64,000 nucleotides of DNA, taken from NCBI GenBank assembly GCA_026874595.1, contig CM049317.1, forward strand, positions 15,475,882 to 15,539,881. Direction: 5' to 3'. Positions 25,516 to 36,807 of the stretch are shown here, piece by piece. How positions within the stretch are numbered: position 1 is the stretch's first letter; each line of letters opens with the position of its first letter. This DNA is from Sipunculus nudus. Lineage: Eukaryota; Annelida; Sipuncula; Golfingiida; Sipunculidae. The notes beneath the pieces are model-generated. The model saw nothing but the letters and a program-made list of their open reading frames with translations. It had not been told where the DNA came from and did no database searches. The position numbers were made by a program, and so were the translations under genes.

Positions 25516-25940
25516 AACTAGAATACGGATAGTCAACAAGCGACTACGTGTATCCGCCAAAATCAGAGTGGCAAGGGGAAATAGAGTGAGGTGTGTTGCA
25601 TATTAGCATGGATGTCTGCAGGCGAAATGTGTATGTAGGTTGTGCCACCTACCACAAAATCCAGAAAGCTGTCCAAGTTGTATACATATGCAAAATTTAA
25701 GGCAGAAAAGTTAAACCACTACATGTATAGGAGTGATTTTAGCCCGTGGCAGACAAACAGACTGACGCTGTGCAAAAATGGTTGCAGGTGGGGCCAGCAG
25801 TTTTGCGCATGATAAAGAGCTATGTGAGATCTATTCACATGCAAAACATGCGAATCCCTCCAACAGTCTCAGAGGAGTTCTCCGGAAACGAATGTGGCAG
25901 CGGAACCCGGTCAAAAACTTTGTTTTGGCGGATACAATTA
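25516..25940 (+). mobile_element. Element D, copy 2 (compact form, about 425 bp)
   Basis: It starts AACTAGAATACGG. Its 13-bp key GTATCCGCCAAAA (25550-25562) has an exact inverse TTTTGGCGGATAC (25923-25935). The interior matches the first ~300 bp of D copy 1 (AGAGTGAGGT.TGTTGCATAT, GTAGGTTGTGCCACCTACCA, GAGCTATGTGAGATCTA-like) and then jumps to the D 3' end (TCTCAGAGGAGTTCTC, CGGTCAAAAAC). It is therefore an internal-deletion relative lacking the units with exact GGTGGCGCCACC. The perfect ends make it the cleanest copy for defining termini. Confidence 0.75.
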
Positions 25941-28900
25941 TGATTACCGTAGCTGTCAGATATTGATATTCCCAGATATCAGTTATCATCCTAACCCTAG
26001 TGGTCATCTTCATATCTGCCAGGATAATATTTTCACCATTTTCATGATTTGATGGTTTCCCACGAGCTCCAACCATGCAGTAACCTACACATAGCATTTC
26101 CATGACAACATTTAATTAATTATTATGCGCGCTAAACCTTACCAATTTGATGAAGACCCAATTAAGAATAGAAATTGTTTTTCACTAAAGGAAGATAAAA
26201 TGAAATTTTTGAATTATTCAAAATGACTGCTTTGATTTACAGGTAAAAAAATTATATATTTATAATTAGGTTATCAATCTTTTGCCTTTTCCACTTATAC
26301 ACCTACAGGTGGTCACATCGATTAAATACATAAATTGCCAGAAATGGGACAAAATTATAAAAGACTGTTCAATGTGTAGCTGAGGTTTTTGTACATGAGA
26401 ATTTCATTTACGTGATTATTTCCCTTTTTATGAATATTGCAAATTTGGAACCCTTGCGAATATAAATCCAACCACAATATTAAACCACAGTATCTTCCAA
26501 CAAGCTATGATTATAAGATGCTGTAATTTAAGCTAACCCCTTCTTTCTATGGTAAACAGGCTGGGGTTTTAAATATGTCAGTCTTTTACATGCTTTCCTT
26601 CTATTTCCACTTGACTTCAGTATCAAACACACTAGAAGACATCAACAGACAATGTATGGTCTACTTCTGCATTACAATTCTGTGTACACCATGTATCAGC
26701 TATGGAAAGAGTCTAGTGTTTCAATCTCCTTTTCTTTGCAAGGTTAAATTTTACTTTGATTTTATAGTCCCCAACACAAGAGTATAACTGAAGGCTGTGA
26801 AGTTATATAACTGTTATAATTATAATATAATAAAAAATTAAAAATTTAATATAAAACCATTAAACTAACAGGACTTGAATTTAAAATATACAGCAGTGAC
26901 CATATATATAAAACTGCAAATGCATCAATATATGTATATCAGTGATAAATACAATAAACAATAAAAAGCAGCTTATAAATATATAAATCCTAAACTGAGA
27001 AAAAAAATTAAATGTGGTAATATCTATAGCCAAAACCTCTTAGGAAACCATCAGTGACTAGGTTTACCAGTCAAACACTAAGACATTACAAATGTGATTG
27101 CGATGATCAAGTTTCACTATGAATCCAGAGCGATCGTGTCTTTCAGTGGGCTTTCTAAACCAGGTGCTTTTTCCCCTATTATTTCAAGGTGTATTTGATT
27201 GACAACTCTTTGTGCTATGTTCCTTCAGAAATCAAAACTCAATGGATAAATGGGAAAAATTTAATGGCTCATTGTCTCCAGCGTATTTCAATATGCTGAC
27301 AATCAATTGCTACCTTGCTGGAGTGTGCAGCTTCACAGATGCGCTTCAATAAACACAATAGGCTCAATGAGGATAAAAACTCCCCTGTCATTGTGGTTAT
27401 ACCCTCGTTTCTTCCCAGTAAGCACCTGTAGTGTCCGCTTCCATAAAGACACAAAGTGACTTAATATCAGCGTAACAAGAATGCTTTGTCACTGGCGCAT
27501 GTAACAGGAGACTGCAGGAGAATACAATGAAAACTGCCGGAGAGTGACACTATTGTCACCCGAATATGATGTCGTTATTCTTGCTAACTGTTCAGAGCAC
27601 TATGTTGGCCGGCACGTTTATAAGCTGAAAATAAGTCCCCCACCCCTTGTACTTGATCCTGAACTATTTAAGGTTGCACAGGGGTATTTATTCAGTGAAT
27701 ACCTAAATTTTATCTAAATTTTTATTTTTAATTTTAATTTTTTAACTGTCTTCCTTCCAGGAGATATTACCTCGCAGCCTAAACTTTTGGTTCTTAATAT
27801 TTTTAAGGGGATTGTTGACAAGGCAAGGTAACCAACCAAAAGACCACACCTTTAAGAATTGAAAATTATAAACTGGGGTGCAATGTACTTACAAAGTTCA
27901 AAGTTTACAGACAAAAGGTTACAGAGCAGTAAGGCTTATTTTGCCAAGAGGCATAGTTAACATAAATATGCCAATGGAAAAGCAATTCTAGAAAATGGAA
28001 TATTTCAATGTTGATTTCCTTAAACTTCCTCTGTTATTTCCAATATGGCTTTTATATTAACTTACAATCAATGTGTTATTTATCCATTCTTTTGAAACAC
28101 AAGGAAAACCACTTGTATCCTGTTCCCATCAACAATGAGAGGAATTTATTACCAACTCACTCATTATGGATGGCTGCATTATTATACAAGGCAGAACTAG
28201 ACAAGTGCATGTCATCAAATTTAAAATGGTACACCACATCTTAACATCTCCCATAGATCCAACCTTGCCTGGCATTTAAATATTTAACTACTAAGATATT
28301 CAGAAAATTATTAATTAGATATCAGGCCATCACTGAAAAACACTAATGCTCGATGTTGGTGTTTTTATAAGGCGGTAAAGGCAAATCCCACAGGTGTACT
28401 AGAAAACCAGAAATTACATGATTAAATGGTGTTAATTAGCATATAGAAGCAACAAGTTGAAGAGCTGGCACATTATTGGTTTATCCTCGTTTTATCGAGG
28501 AATCATTCCACTGAGTTACATGAGCCAATGATGTCACAAGGAGTACACTCCTTACAAACTAAAATTAATCCCACGGCTAGCTGGCAGAATACATCATATC
28601 GCTATCTTCTGATCTCATGCAGTGACATTAGAAAGCAACAAATAAGCCACTCACTGCCGTTTCTGGTTTCTTCCCATTTTAAACTGCAGCCACACATGAA
28701 TCAATCAAAACGGGATAAATTTTCACCTGGTCTCAAGGCACACGGGGCTCAAAGATGCAAATAACTGATCAAATAAATAATTCTTGTCGGATTATCATAT
28801 TAATGCTGTATTTTTACAAAAGACATAAGAAGCAGAAAAAAAATTCCTCATCGCAAGATAGGAAGTTGGCGGGGCTGAGCTTGAATGCTGGTCATTAGGA

Positions 28901-29421
28901 AATGTCTAGTTTGGAAACAATGGAAGTTGTGGCAGTTTCGGTATCGGTCATGTGCAGATCTCGGAGTACAAATACAAACACCACCATCAGCTTCATCTTG
29001 CCTAGTGTGAAAAACCCCCTCCAGTGATAAGAACAACTAATTCTCCTTAACAAGGAAACAGGGCCTTTATTTTGATCCGCACTGGCAGCTGCGAATAAAA
29101 CTGCAATGTGGAGATGGAAAACAAAACATAATTCATGTTTCCTTTTTAACACGCTAGCTGGACTCCTAGCGGGCGTTTTTCTCCCACCCTTCTGCGCAGT
29201 TAATTCATTGTCAAATGTATGAAGCAAATTTTCACCCAAGCATATAAGCTCATATGACTACAATATTGTATCTAACACAATTTCCTTTCAGCGAATATGA
29301 TTTTATAAAGAGAGCATTCACTCCCCTGGTAGTCCCTGCTGAATCATTCTAATGGTCTTTCAACATGAAAACGGATACCTATTTTAACAGATAGCGAGTT
29401 CTGCTGCAGAGCTTTGAAAAA
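25941..29421. other. Mostly unique sequence, candidate conserved non-coding DNA
   Basis: No mobile element recognised over 3.5 kb and no convincing coding frame. A 114-codon minus frame at 28895-29239 overlaps another minus frame and has no known motif. The stretches 27100-27640 and 28440-29350 are of higher complexity and GC than their surroundings. They include words such as TTATCCTCGTTTTATCGAGG (28484-28503, with CCTCG/CGAGG complementary) and TTTTAAACTGCAGCCACACA. Conservation is a guess. Confidence 0.25.
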
Positions 29422-29455
29422 CAAGTGACCCGTGGGTTATGAAGCTCAGCTGTAG
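29422..29455 (+). mobile_element. Solitary 5' head of the C/AB type
   Basis: CAAGTGACCCGTGGGTTATG followed by AAGCTCAGCTGTAG is a diverged copy of the CAAGTGACCCATGGGTCA plus GCTCAGCTGA head found at 7098 and 58440. I find no matching units or 3' hairpin downstream, so it is a truncated insertion or an old, decayed element whose body I do not recognise. Confidence 0.5.
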
Positions 29456-31560
29456 CTGTGATATTGAGGTCAGTAACATCAGCAGAGAAATTTAGATCTC
29501 CACATCTGACATGCACTGGTGGCTCAGTTAGCAGTGACACTGAGAGATGACTGGGAACTAGTCTGTCTGTAACACATATATACTACTACTACTGCCTGCA
29601 TTAATATATGACTGCACGGCTTATACTGTGATATAAATGCTGTTTTAGTCTCAAAGTTACCATTATATAATAGAATATTATACAAGGAATTGCAAACATA
29701 AATGTAACCATAAAATTGGATTTTCTGAATAAATTTATGTTAACTCAATATCAGAACTTTTTAGCTCTGAAATTTCACTATCATTACAATACAAACCTCT
29801 GTTTATCACATCTTGAAAGGCTAGTAGCCAAAGTTTCTTAGATTTAGCAGGTAGACGGAATTAAGACATTTTTTACAAAAAGTACTGGACTTCAATTTGA
29901 TGGTTCAAACTACAATGAATGGATGCATAACTAACATGCAAAAGAACCACAAATTTGGGATTTTTTTTATATTATAATGGCCCGTGTGCCGGATAGAGCT
30001 ATCAAATGACAATTTATCAGGACAATCCCCATGAATTATTTAATCAGATATAGGTGATTTTTGTATATTTTTACATGTAAAATAGGTGATTTGTAGAAAC
30101 TTTACCTAAAATGGCTTGAGTGCAGTACATTCATGACATACAATTATTGCAATTTCCTTGATCTCTTCTCATTTTAACTTGCCATACTACTGGACTGTAT
30201 AAGTAAATAAGGTATATTAGTTCTAATTATGTTTATAATCTAGTAAATAATACGGGATGTCACTAATACCGATACTCTCGCGTGTGGGGGCAGTAAATGA
30301 CTGCCTGCTTGAAAAACTGCAGGCAAACAACTAGTGCCCCCAGCATCCAGCCTGACCAGCCCATTCATTCAACACAGCAGTGTAGGCACTGGACATAGCG
30401 TTTTAATTGCAAATCATCCTGATACTTAATATTTATCACATTTATTATGCTGTGTTAAAATGTATTACAGAAACATGAAAAGACATCAGAAATTGCTGCA
30501 TTCGGCACGGTTTGCATTAGAATTTGATCTTGAATCAACTACCTTGTAGGAAACATACACAGCCACGGGGTCTTTCAGTCACTGATAAACGTAAATTTTT
30601 TGTAATTTTCCTTGCATGTGCCTTGCATTCTAGTACCAAACAATCGTACTCTCATATTTATTCTATGTTCATATTAATTAATTTGAGTACATAGGGTGTA
30701 TAAGCTAACAAAGTTGGGATAGTTCTTTTCATCGGTCCGAATTACGCTTGCCTGCACAAACAGGCTTCTGGCTGTGCCAGCCAGTCGTTTTCCCCTCCGT
30801 AACATGAGAAACTGCTTTAGCAATATCCTGTATTGCACAGGAATAATTCTTATGAATCAGACTTTCAAAGTGCTCAAAACTGTGTTTTTGACTTACAGAA
30901 AATAGGTCTAAAGACCTAATATCAGGATTCAACAGAGATCCTACCACCCTTAATCTCTCAGAAATATCTTGTGCAAAGCTAATTTCACACAGACAGCAAG
31001 ATATAGTTACACTGCCATAGCTCAGCACAAAAAGTCAACCAAGTTAAAAATCATTAACTTAATTAAATATTCTATTAAAATTAGCCAATTTAATCAATAT
31101 TTTAAATACCTGATTTTCTATAAATTAAAGTTTTGTGATATACAGGGGAAGAAGATGTGGATATCAGTTTGGCAGGACACAACAGGTATTAAAATAAAAA
31201 GGTTATTTTAGAAAATTTATGGTTTTACCATTTTTCCTTTACATTAATCCCAGTGGGCCACCAGTGTTCCATCAATCGGTGCTTTCTGTAATGTATCTCA
31301 TTGTTAAATGTTACTGATGACTTAAATACCATTTCTGGTTGTCATGGGTACCAACCATAATGTTTAATGGATAGCTATAAGGCTGAATAAGAAAAACTGC
31401 CTCTCTCTCAGCCCACACTGATGGCACCATAAGAGATGTACTTTTTTCTCTTGGGCTTGGTGAAAAACATCAATTAATACTGCAGTTTTGCACATTAACT
31501 TTGAGAATTCTGTGGTTTGGTAAATGGGTAAATTTAAGTTACATATCCCTGTTCTTTCTG
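29456..31560. other. AT-rich sequence with one notable hairpin
   Basis: No gene recognised. A 99-codon minus frame at 30729-31028 has no known motif. A structured palindrome is listed separately at 30286-30341. Confidence 0.4.
30286..30341. other. Two-tier symmetrical hairpin
   Basis: The outer stem GGGGGCA (30286-30292) pairs with TGCCCCC (30335-30341). The inner stem GCCTGC (30303-30308) pairs with GCAGGC (30319-30324). Two 10-base internal strands and a 10-base loop separate the stems. The GC-rich stems stand out from AT-rich surroundings. Function unknown. Confidence 0.5.
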
Positions 31561-31572
31561 TAAGGTTACCAT

Positions 31573-31645
31573 CAGGAGTTGAATGTAGCATAATACTTAA
31601 AATCACTTGGCTTTGGAGAGAAAGTCCCTGGTTCAATCCCCAATC
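31573..31645 (+). mobile_element. tRNA-derived SINE-like head
   Basis: GTAGCATAATACTTAA (A-box-like, from 31585) is followed by CACTTGGCTTTGGAGAG and, at 31630-31640, a perfect B box GGTTCAATCCC. The A-to-B spacing of about 45 bp fits a tRNA-like RNA polymerase III promoter. The text resembles the 5' heads of tRNA-derived SINEs. I cannot fold a complete cloverleaf or find a poly-A or simple-repeat tail, so it is probably an old, truncated copy rather than a functional tRNA. Confidence 0.5.
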
Positions 31646-32239
31646 CAGACCACCTATAATCAGAGTACCTTTTACCTCAGGTGAATAATTCACATTAAAG
31701 CTAATAATTCACCTATCTCTTCTGTATAATTTATATGATTTCTGACCTTCTCTGTACACATATAACTAGGCCTGTAAATTGCTAAGTGGTCTTTGATTCA
31801 TTTTGATTATCAATTATTGCCTATTCTCGTTTTGATTATTGTATACAGTCACAATATTCTGTCAAAGAGGTATATCTACTAAAAGTTTTCATCCCATATG
31901 ATGCTATAAGATTATGATTATTAATTTATTGTATACCTGAGAATTTATGCAGACCAAGTTATATTTAAATCATCTCATCCATTATTGTGCTAACATAAAC
32001 TGAAGGATATAAGGTGACTTTCTTTGTTAAATAACAGTGCTTCTTGATCATGTATACTGTTTATTTGTTCCAAGATAAGAGCTAGAGACCAAAAAAGTAT
32101 GAAAATGAATGAAAATGCATTAATTTGATTATTTCATGCCCAATTCGATTAACGATTAATGACTGGCTTTGATTCAATGGATAAATTATTTGATGCATTG
32201 TTACAGCCCTACTTATTACTGAACTTTATTCATCTTTAG

Positions 32240-33036
32240 ACAAGTTTTTAATGCTCTTGTGATGGATGTATGAGCTTGTTTATCTTCAAGCTGTAAACAT
32301 GGCACATGCACCAAAGTTGACCATAAAAAAAAACATGGGACCTAAGGTGGTAGGTTGCATATGTGCAGAAACTGAAAGGTGCCCAATCACCTGGCTTCTG
32401 ATAAAGGATTTGTATGATTTCTGGCTTCCCTTGTGTATATATTATTGATCTAAGGGTAATTTTAGTTGTGAACAATTATTATATGGCTTTTGTGAAGGAT
32501 GTGTGAACTTGTTTATCAACAACATGTTTGTAAACACAGCAATGTTGACAAAATGGAAAAACATGTAATCTAATGTGGTAGGTTGCATTAATGCGGAGGT
32601 TAAAAAAAGGTCACTTGTTGCAAAACGCCGTTTGCAAAGTTCTGGTTTATCTGACTTGCTGCCAAATGCCCTTGTTGAATTTGTTTGGGTTTTTTGGCGG
32701 GCCCCAACATATTATAAACACGTTGATATAAACAAAACAAGCAGCCTGTTTGCGGTGAAATCAATGTTTTCTGTCATATTTTTATGAAATCTCCAAGGGA
32801 TTACCTTTAGTTTATAAAGGTCAGATAGCTGATTGGGCCCCTTTAAGCTGAAAGGTCACTAGTTGCAAAACACACTTTGCAAAACTCGGGTTTGTCCAAC
32901 TTGTCACCAGATGTGCTTGCTGAATGCTTTTGGATTATTTTGTGACTGAGGTCTTTTTTTCTGGTCTATATTTATAAAAGGTTTACAGGATTATCTTTAG
33001 TTTATAGATGTCAGATAATGGTATAGGCCCCTTTAA
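32240..33036 (+). mobile_element. MITE-like element K, copy 3, split by copy 4
   Basis: The left part (about 32240-32374) contains GATGTATGAGCTTGTTTATC, TGTAAACATGG and GGTGGTAGGTTGCATA, ending GCAGAAACTG. Copy 4 then intervenes (32375-32846). The right part resumes with CTGAAAGGTCACTAGTTGCA and continues to GGCCCCTTTAAG at 33036. The two parts join into one K element at the expected place. The sequence flanking copy 4 (AAACTG left, AAGCTG right) could be an imperfect 6-bp target duplication. Confidence 0.6.
32375..32846 (+). mobile_element. MITE-like element K, copy 4 (full, nested)
   Basis: The left end AAAGGTGCCCAATCA is mirrored by TGATTGGGCCCCTTT at the right. The body includes GTTTATCAACAACATGTTTG, CTTGTTGCAAAACGCCGTTT, GGCGGGCCCCAACATATTAT and CCAAGGGATTACCTTTAGTT, all shared with the other K copies. 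At about 470 bp it is the best full-length member and sits inside copy 3. Short open frames in it are not conserved between copies. Confidence 0.7.
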
Positions 33037-33342
33037 GGTGTCAATTGGCAAGAGGTCATGATTCAGGGTTGATTATTCCGAGTCAGTCTGGTGAGTAGGA
33101 ACTTATGTTTTATAAACATTTTTTTTTTTCTTAATCTTCATCATAAATATATATAGATGTTATTTAATCATCATTTGTTTGTATGTTTGTCAAAACAATA
33201 TCTAAAAAATTTTCAATGAATGTCAATGAAATACATTAAAACCTCACCTAACAACCAACTCTGTTTAGCAATGACCTCAAAATAACCAAAGATTGTTCAC
33301 GATCCCGATTCTCTTTTTGCTCTTTATATAAGACCTCACTTA

Positions 33343-33652
33343 GGCCAAAAAATTTAAAAGGTATGGTTCTCAGGCACCGCCCGCATCAATTTTAACACCC
33401 CGCATCAAACATTTTTATTTTGATTTTCATCTTTCAAGAAGATAAAATAATTCAATTTTGATACAATTTCCTTTGTTATGTAGTGCTTTTACCTGTTTAG
33501 CAAAAACACCCTGTTATTTTCAAGCTTTTCCATGGTCATATGACATTTATATTGAAACATACAAAAAAAGGTAAAAAATCAAATACCGCCTGCCCGCAGT
33601 GATTTCTGAAAAAAAGTGCCTGAGAACCATACTTTTTTTATTTTTTTTGGCC
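33343..33652. mobile_element. PIF/Harbinger-like MITE with TTA target duplication
   Basis: GGCCAAAAAA, an AT stretch, then TATGGTTCTCAGGCAC at the left is mirrored at the right by GTGCCTGAGAACCATA, an AT stretch, then TTTTTTTTGGCC. The flanks are TTA on both sides (33340-33342 and 33653-33655). A 3-bp TTA duplication is characteristic of PIF/Harbinger elements. The element is 310 bp with terminal inverted repeats of about 37 bp and has no coding capacity. Confidence 0.75.
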
Positions 33653-33849
33653 TTAGATGACAACATCGAAAATGTGACCAATTTATGAATCTCCCAATAA
33701 GACAATTATTCACTTTAAATGTAAAATCACATTTATGATGTAATCATGATGACATCACCATAATGTGAGAGTAGTTTATTAATAGCCATGACACCACTGC
33801 ATCGATGCCATTTTCAGGGGACAGGAGTATATTTTTAAAATAGTAAACC

Positions 33850-34215
33850 TGTTGCATACAGGCTGCTCGTTTTGTTTATATCCAAATATTTATAACATGT
33901 GGGGGCCCTACCAAAATAATCCAAACACATTCAACAAGCAAACCTGGTGGTAAATCATAGGAACCAGAGTTTGCGAAGAGCCTTTTGCACCTAGTGACCT
34001 TTCAACTTAGTACTTGCAAATATATATGCTACCACTCATCTTAGGTTATGTGTTTTTTCTGTTTGTCAATATTGAGCACACTTTTTGTGTTTACTAACAG
34101 CTTGTAGATAAAAAGCTCATACACCCATCAAAGAGACCTTATAAGAAATATTCTTGATAGGAATTACTTATAATTCATTAACATGTAGGCAAAGTAAACC
34201 AGAAATCACATAAAT
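33850..34215 (-). mobile_element. MITE-like element K, copy 5 (diverged)
   Basis: In inverse orientation it shares CAGGCTGCTCGTTTTGTTTA, ATGTGGGGGCCC, AATAATCCAAACACATTCAA, AGTTTGCGAAGAGCCTTTTG and GTTTACTAACAGCTTGTAGA with the K family. Its ends are decayed, so the boundaries are approximate. Confidence 0.6.
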
Positions 34216-35429
34216 TCTACAGAAATGTAGGGGAGTGGCTGGCTTTAAATGCTGGCTGTTAATTTCCTCTGGATGATAATGTATCATCAATGTACTGATA
34301 CAGAAACATCGAAGCCTTAACAAACCAAAAAAGCTATGTTTTTGTGCAAAAAGAGAGATGTCCCTATCAGCTCGGTATCAGCGGCAGCTTTTTTTTTTTT
34401 TACATTCACTAGATAAACCCATGTTACTGCTATATGTGAATACACATAAGCAGAGGTCTTTTGGCTTCATCTGCATTTTATACATAACTTTTGATTTTTT
34501 TTTCAAATTTAACTTTTAAATTTGAATGCCAAAGGTTAAAAGCTTTTATTGTAACAATTATCTGAAAATATTACAAATACTAGGATTTTGTTATAAAACT
34601 GACATTTTCTAAGCATCATACATCACTGAAATACTTGTCTTGGATAACAACAGAAAATTAACAGACATAATGACAGTCAAACATACATAAAAAACATAAA
34701 CTACCAAACAGAAACAGTGATAAAATCTTATATTTTACCTGTACAAACAGTGTATGACAGGTGTTCATGTCTCTCTGCCTGACAGGTGACGTGACGAGTT
34801 ACTGCTTTTGCCACTCAAGCCAATAAAACCATACATTCTTAAGTAATTAATTGCATCGCTTCTTATTCAACCCTTCCCAGTACAATCATGGTTTTTATGA
34901 CTGATGCAACATCCTCCACAATACAAATAAAAGTAGCTAATCTCCTACATACTCTTTTAGCAACTTTCATGCTTTGCCAAAACACAAAAATCATTTCTAC
35001 CACTTCATCGGCAACGTGGCAATTTTGCAAATTAAAATTATACAAAACTCATCCCCATTGTCCCAGAGCGATGAAACATGACCAAAGTTGTTTTAATATC
35101 TTATAGCTCCACAGCTTGACATTATGGTATTTTCTCAATTTGCTTATGCCTGGCACACTAAAAACACTGCCCCTGAACCATATACATAATTGGTATTTAT
35201 ATTAAATATCTCATGTAATAAACTGAAGCCTAGCTGCTTATTCTTAAAAGAAAGAAAAAGCAGTCACTGTTAGGAAGTCTGTCAAATTAATCACATCTAT
35301 AAATGAATATTATAGGAATTCTATTTCAATAAGAACAGTTTTTCTATGTGGCAAACGAGAGTTACATAGCAACTGTCCTTAAAAGCACATTTCCTGCCGA
35401 TTTAGAATTAAAATTTAACTTTTGTTTTT
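34216..35429. other. AT-rich sequence, no feature recognised
   Basis: No gene or known repeat. Two overlapping opposite-strand frames at 34863-35106 are not convincing as genes. Confidence 0.4.
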
Positions 35430-36225
35430 GACTCCACCAAGAGGGTGTGTGTTCGTTCCCATTAGTGTGTTTTTGTTCACAGCAAAACTCAAGCAATGAT
35501 GAATGTAAGCCCTGGAAATTTTCAGGGCACCTTGGGCAATTGTCCAATGAAGAATCCATTAGATTTTGATGTAGGTCTGGATCATGATTAAGATCCAGGG
35601 AGGACTTCCCAAGACTTTATAAAATCTGCAGTCAGGCATTCCCCGTTGAACATTGGAATATGGGCCAGTAAGTGCATTTGGAGTTCCCCACAGCAGAGGC
35701 CTGCTTTCATGAGAATGCATATTTCTAGTTCACAGATAAGATCAAAGGCCTGTTGCTTGTCCTGTAAATGAAACAGGATAAATGAAAACGTGATCAGAAT
35801 AAATTACAACAAGCAAATCCTGGAATTAATGTCCCCTGCTTAGGGATCTTGTTGTCTTTCATGCTTGATAAGCAACCAAAATTATGACATGTGGAGAAAA
35901 TCTTGAGGGCACATGAAAACTTAAAACAGATCCACTATGACATGTGGAGACATCTTCTGGTGAACATAAAAACTAAAACACATTGAGAAATTGTACAAAA
36001 ATTTGATAATATTGATTTTGAGCTGGAGAGAATAATTTTTCAGATAGACACTCCAAAACCTATCCCCTCCAAGGTATGCATGAGAGCAATCACTGAACCA
36101 AATTTGAATGCAATTGAATAAAATTTAGGAAAGTTATCGCATGGAAACTAAAAATCCCGACGGACGGACAGACAGACAAACCCAAATAAATGTCCCTCAC
36201 ATCTGCTGAGTGTGGGACAATTAAC
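35430..36225 (+). mobile_element. Element G, copy 1
   Basis: GACTCCACCAAGAGGGTGTG, then TTTTTGTTCACAGCAAAACTC, AAGCAATGATGAATG and AAATTTTCAGGGCACCTTGG open the element and match 52870-53010. A tandem pair around ATGACATGTGGAGA (35886 and 35939) lies within. The right end has CGACGGACGGACAGACAGAC (36159-36178) as in the other families, then CATCTGCTGAGTGTGGGACA. I see no clear inverted key or terminal hairpin, so it is placed with the superfamily mainly for the GGAC run. Confidence 0.55.
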
Positions 36226-36807
36226 CCTGTCTAATATCCAGTTTACCTTTTTTGGTTGTAACATTTTCTGTGAGATAAAAATTTAAAATATTCCAAATAC
36301 TTATTAAATCTGCTATACCAGTCCTTGGGAGACCATTATATCAGTTCTCTTGTGTTAATTTATATAATAACACATCATGCTAACCCTCAATATGAATGTG
36401 TATTGTCAAATGAATAAGAAAAACATTCTGAATAAATTCAAACTGGAGATAAGAGACATAATAAAGACGGGGCATAAAGTAGTGAATAGCATTAAAACTG
36501 AACCATGTGTAGCGAATAAGTGTCAACTTCCTAGCTGTTACCTTTCCTGTTCATTGTTGTGTACCAGCCAGGCTTTATTTACTCTTATTGTGTGTTTGGG
36601 GGGGGGGGGGACTTCTTTTTGTTATACCATTTCTTGGAATTTTTACTTGTCCTGGGCAAATAATTAACTAATAATGTCAATCCCTGTTAAATATAGCACA
36701 AATCCCCCAGATCTACCTGACCAATTTGAATTAGAAAAATATACAGTAGCTTGGTATAAAGCAAAGTGTAAACAATGAAGCATAGAGCTCCAAAACATGC
36801 CTTAAAA
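36226..36807. other. AT-rich spacer with a 13-bp G run
   Basis: No gene recognised. A run of 13 G lies at 36598-36610 inside a short incidental open frame. Confidence 0.45.

Noticed and set aside
28895-29239. 114-codon minus-strand frame
   Set aside because: No recognisable domain, overlapped by another minus frame, with no splice or promoter context. Kept only as part of a unique block.
31364-31693. 109-codon minus-strand frame
   Set aside because: It spans the SINE-like head on the opposite strand and has no known motif.
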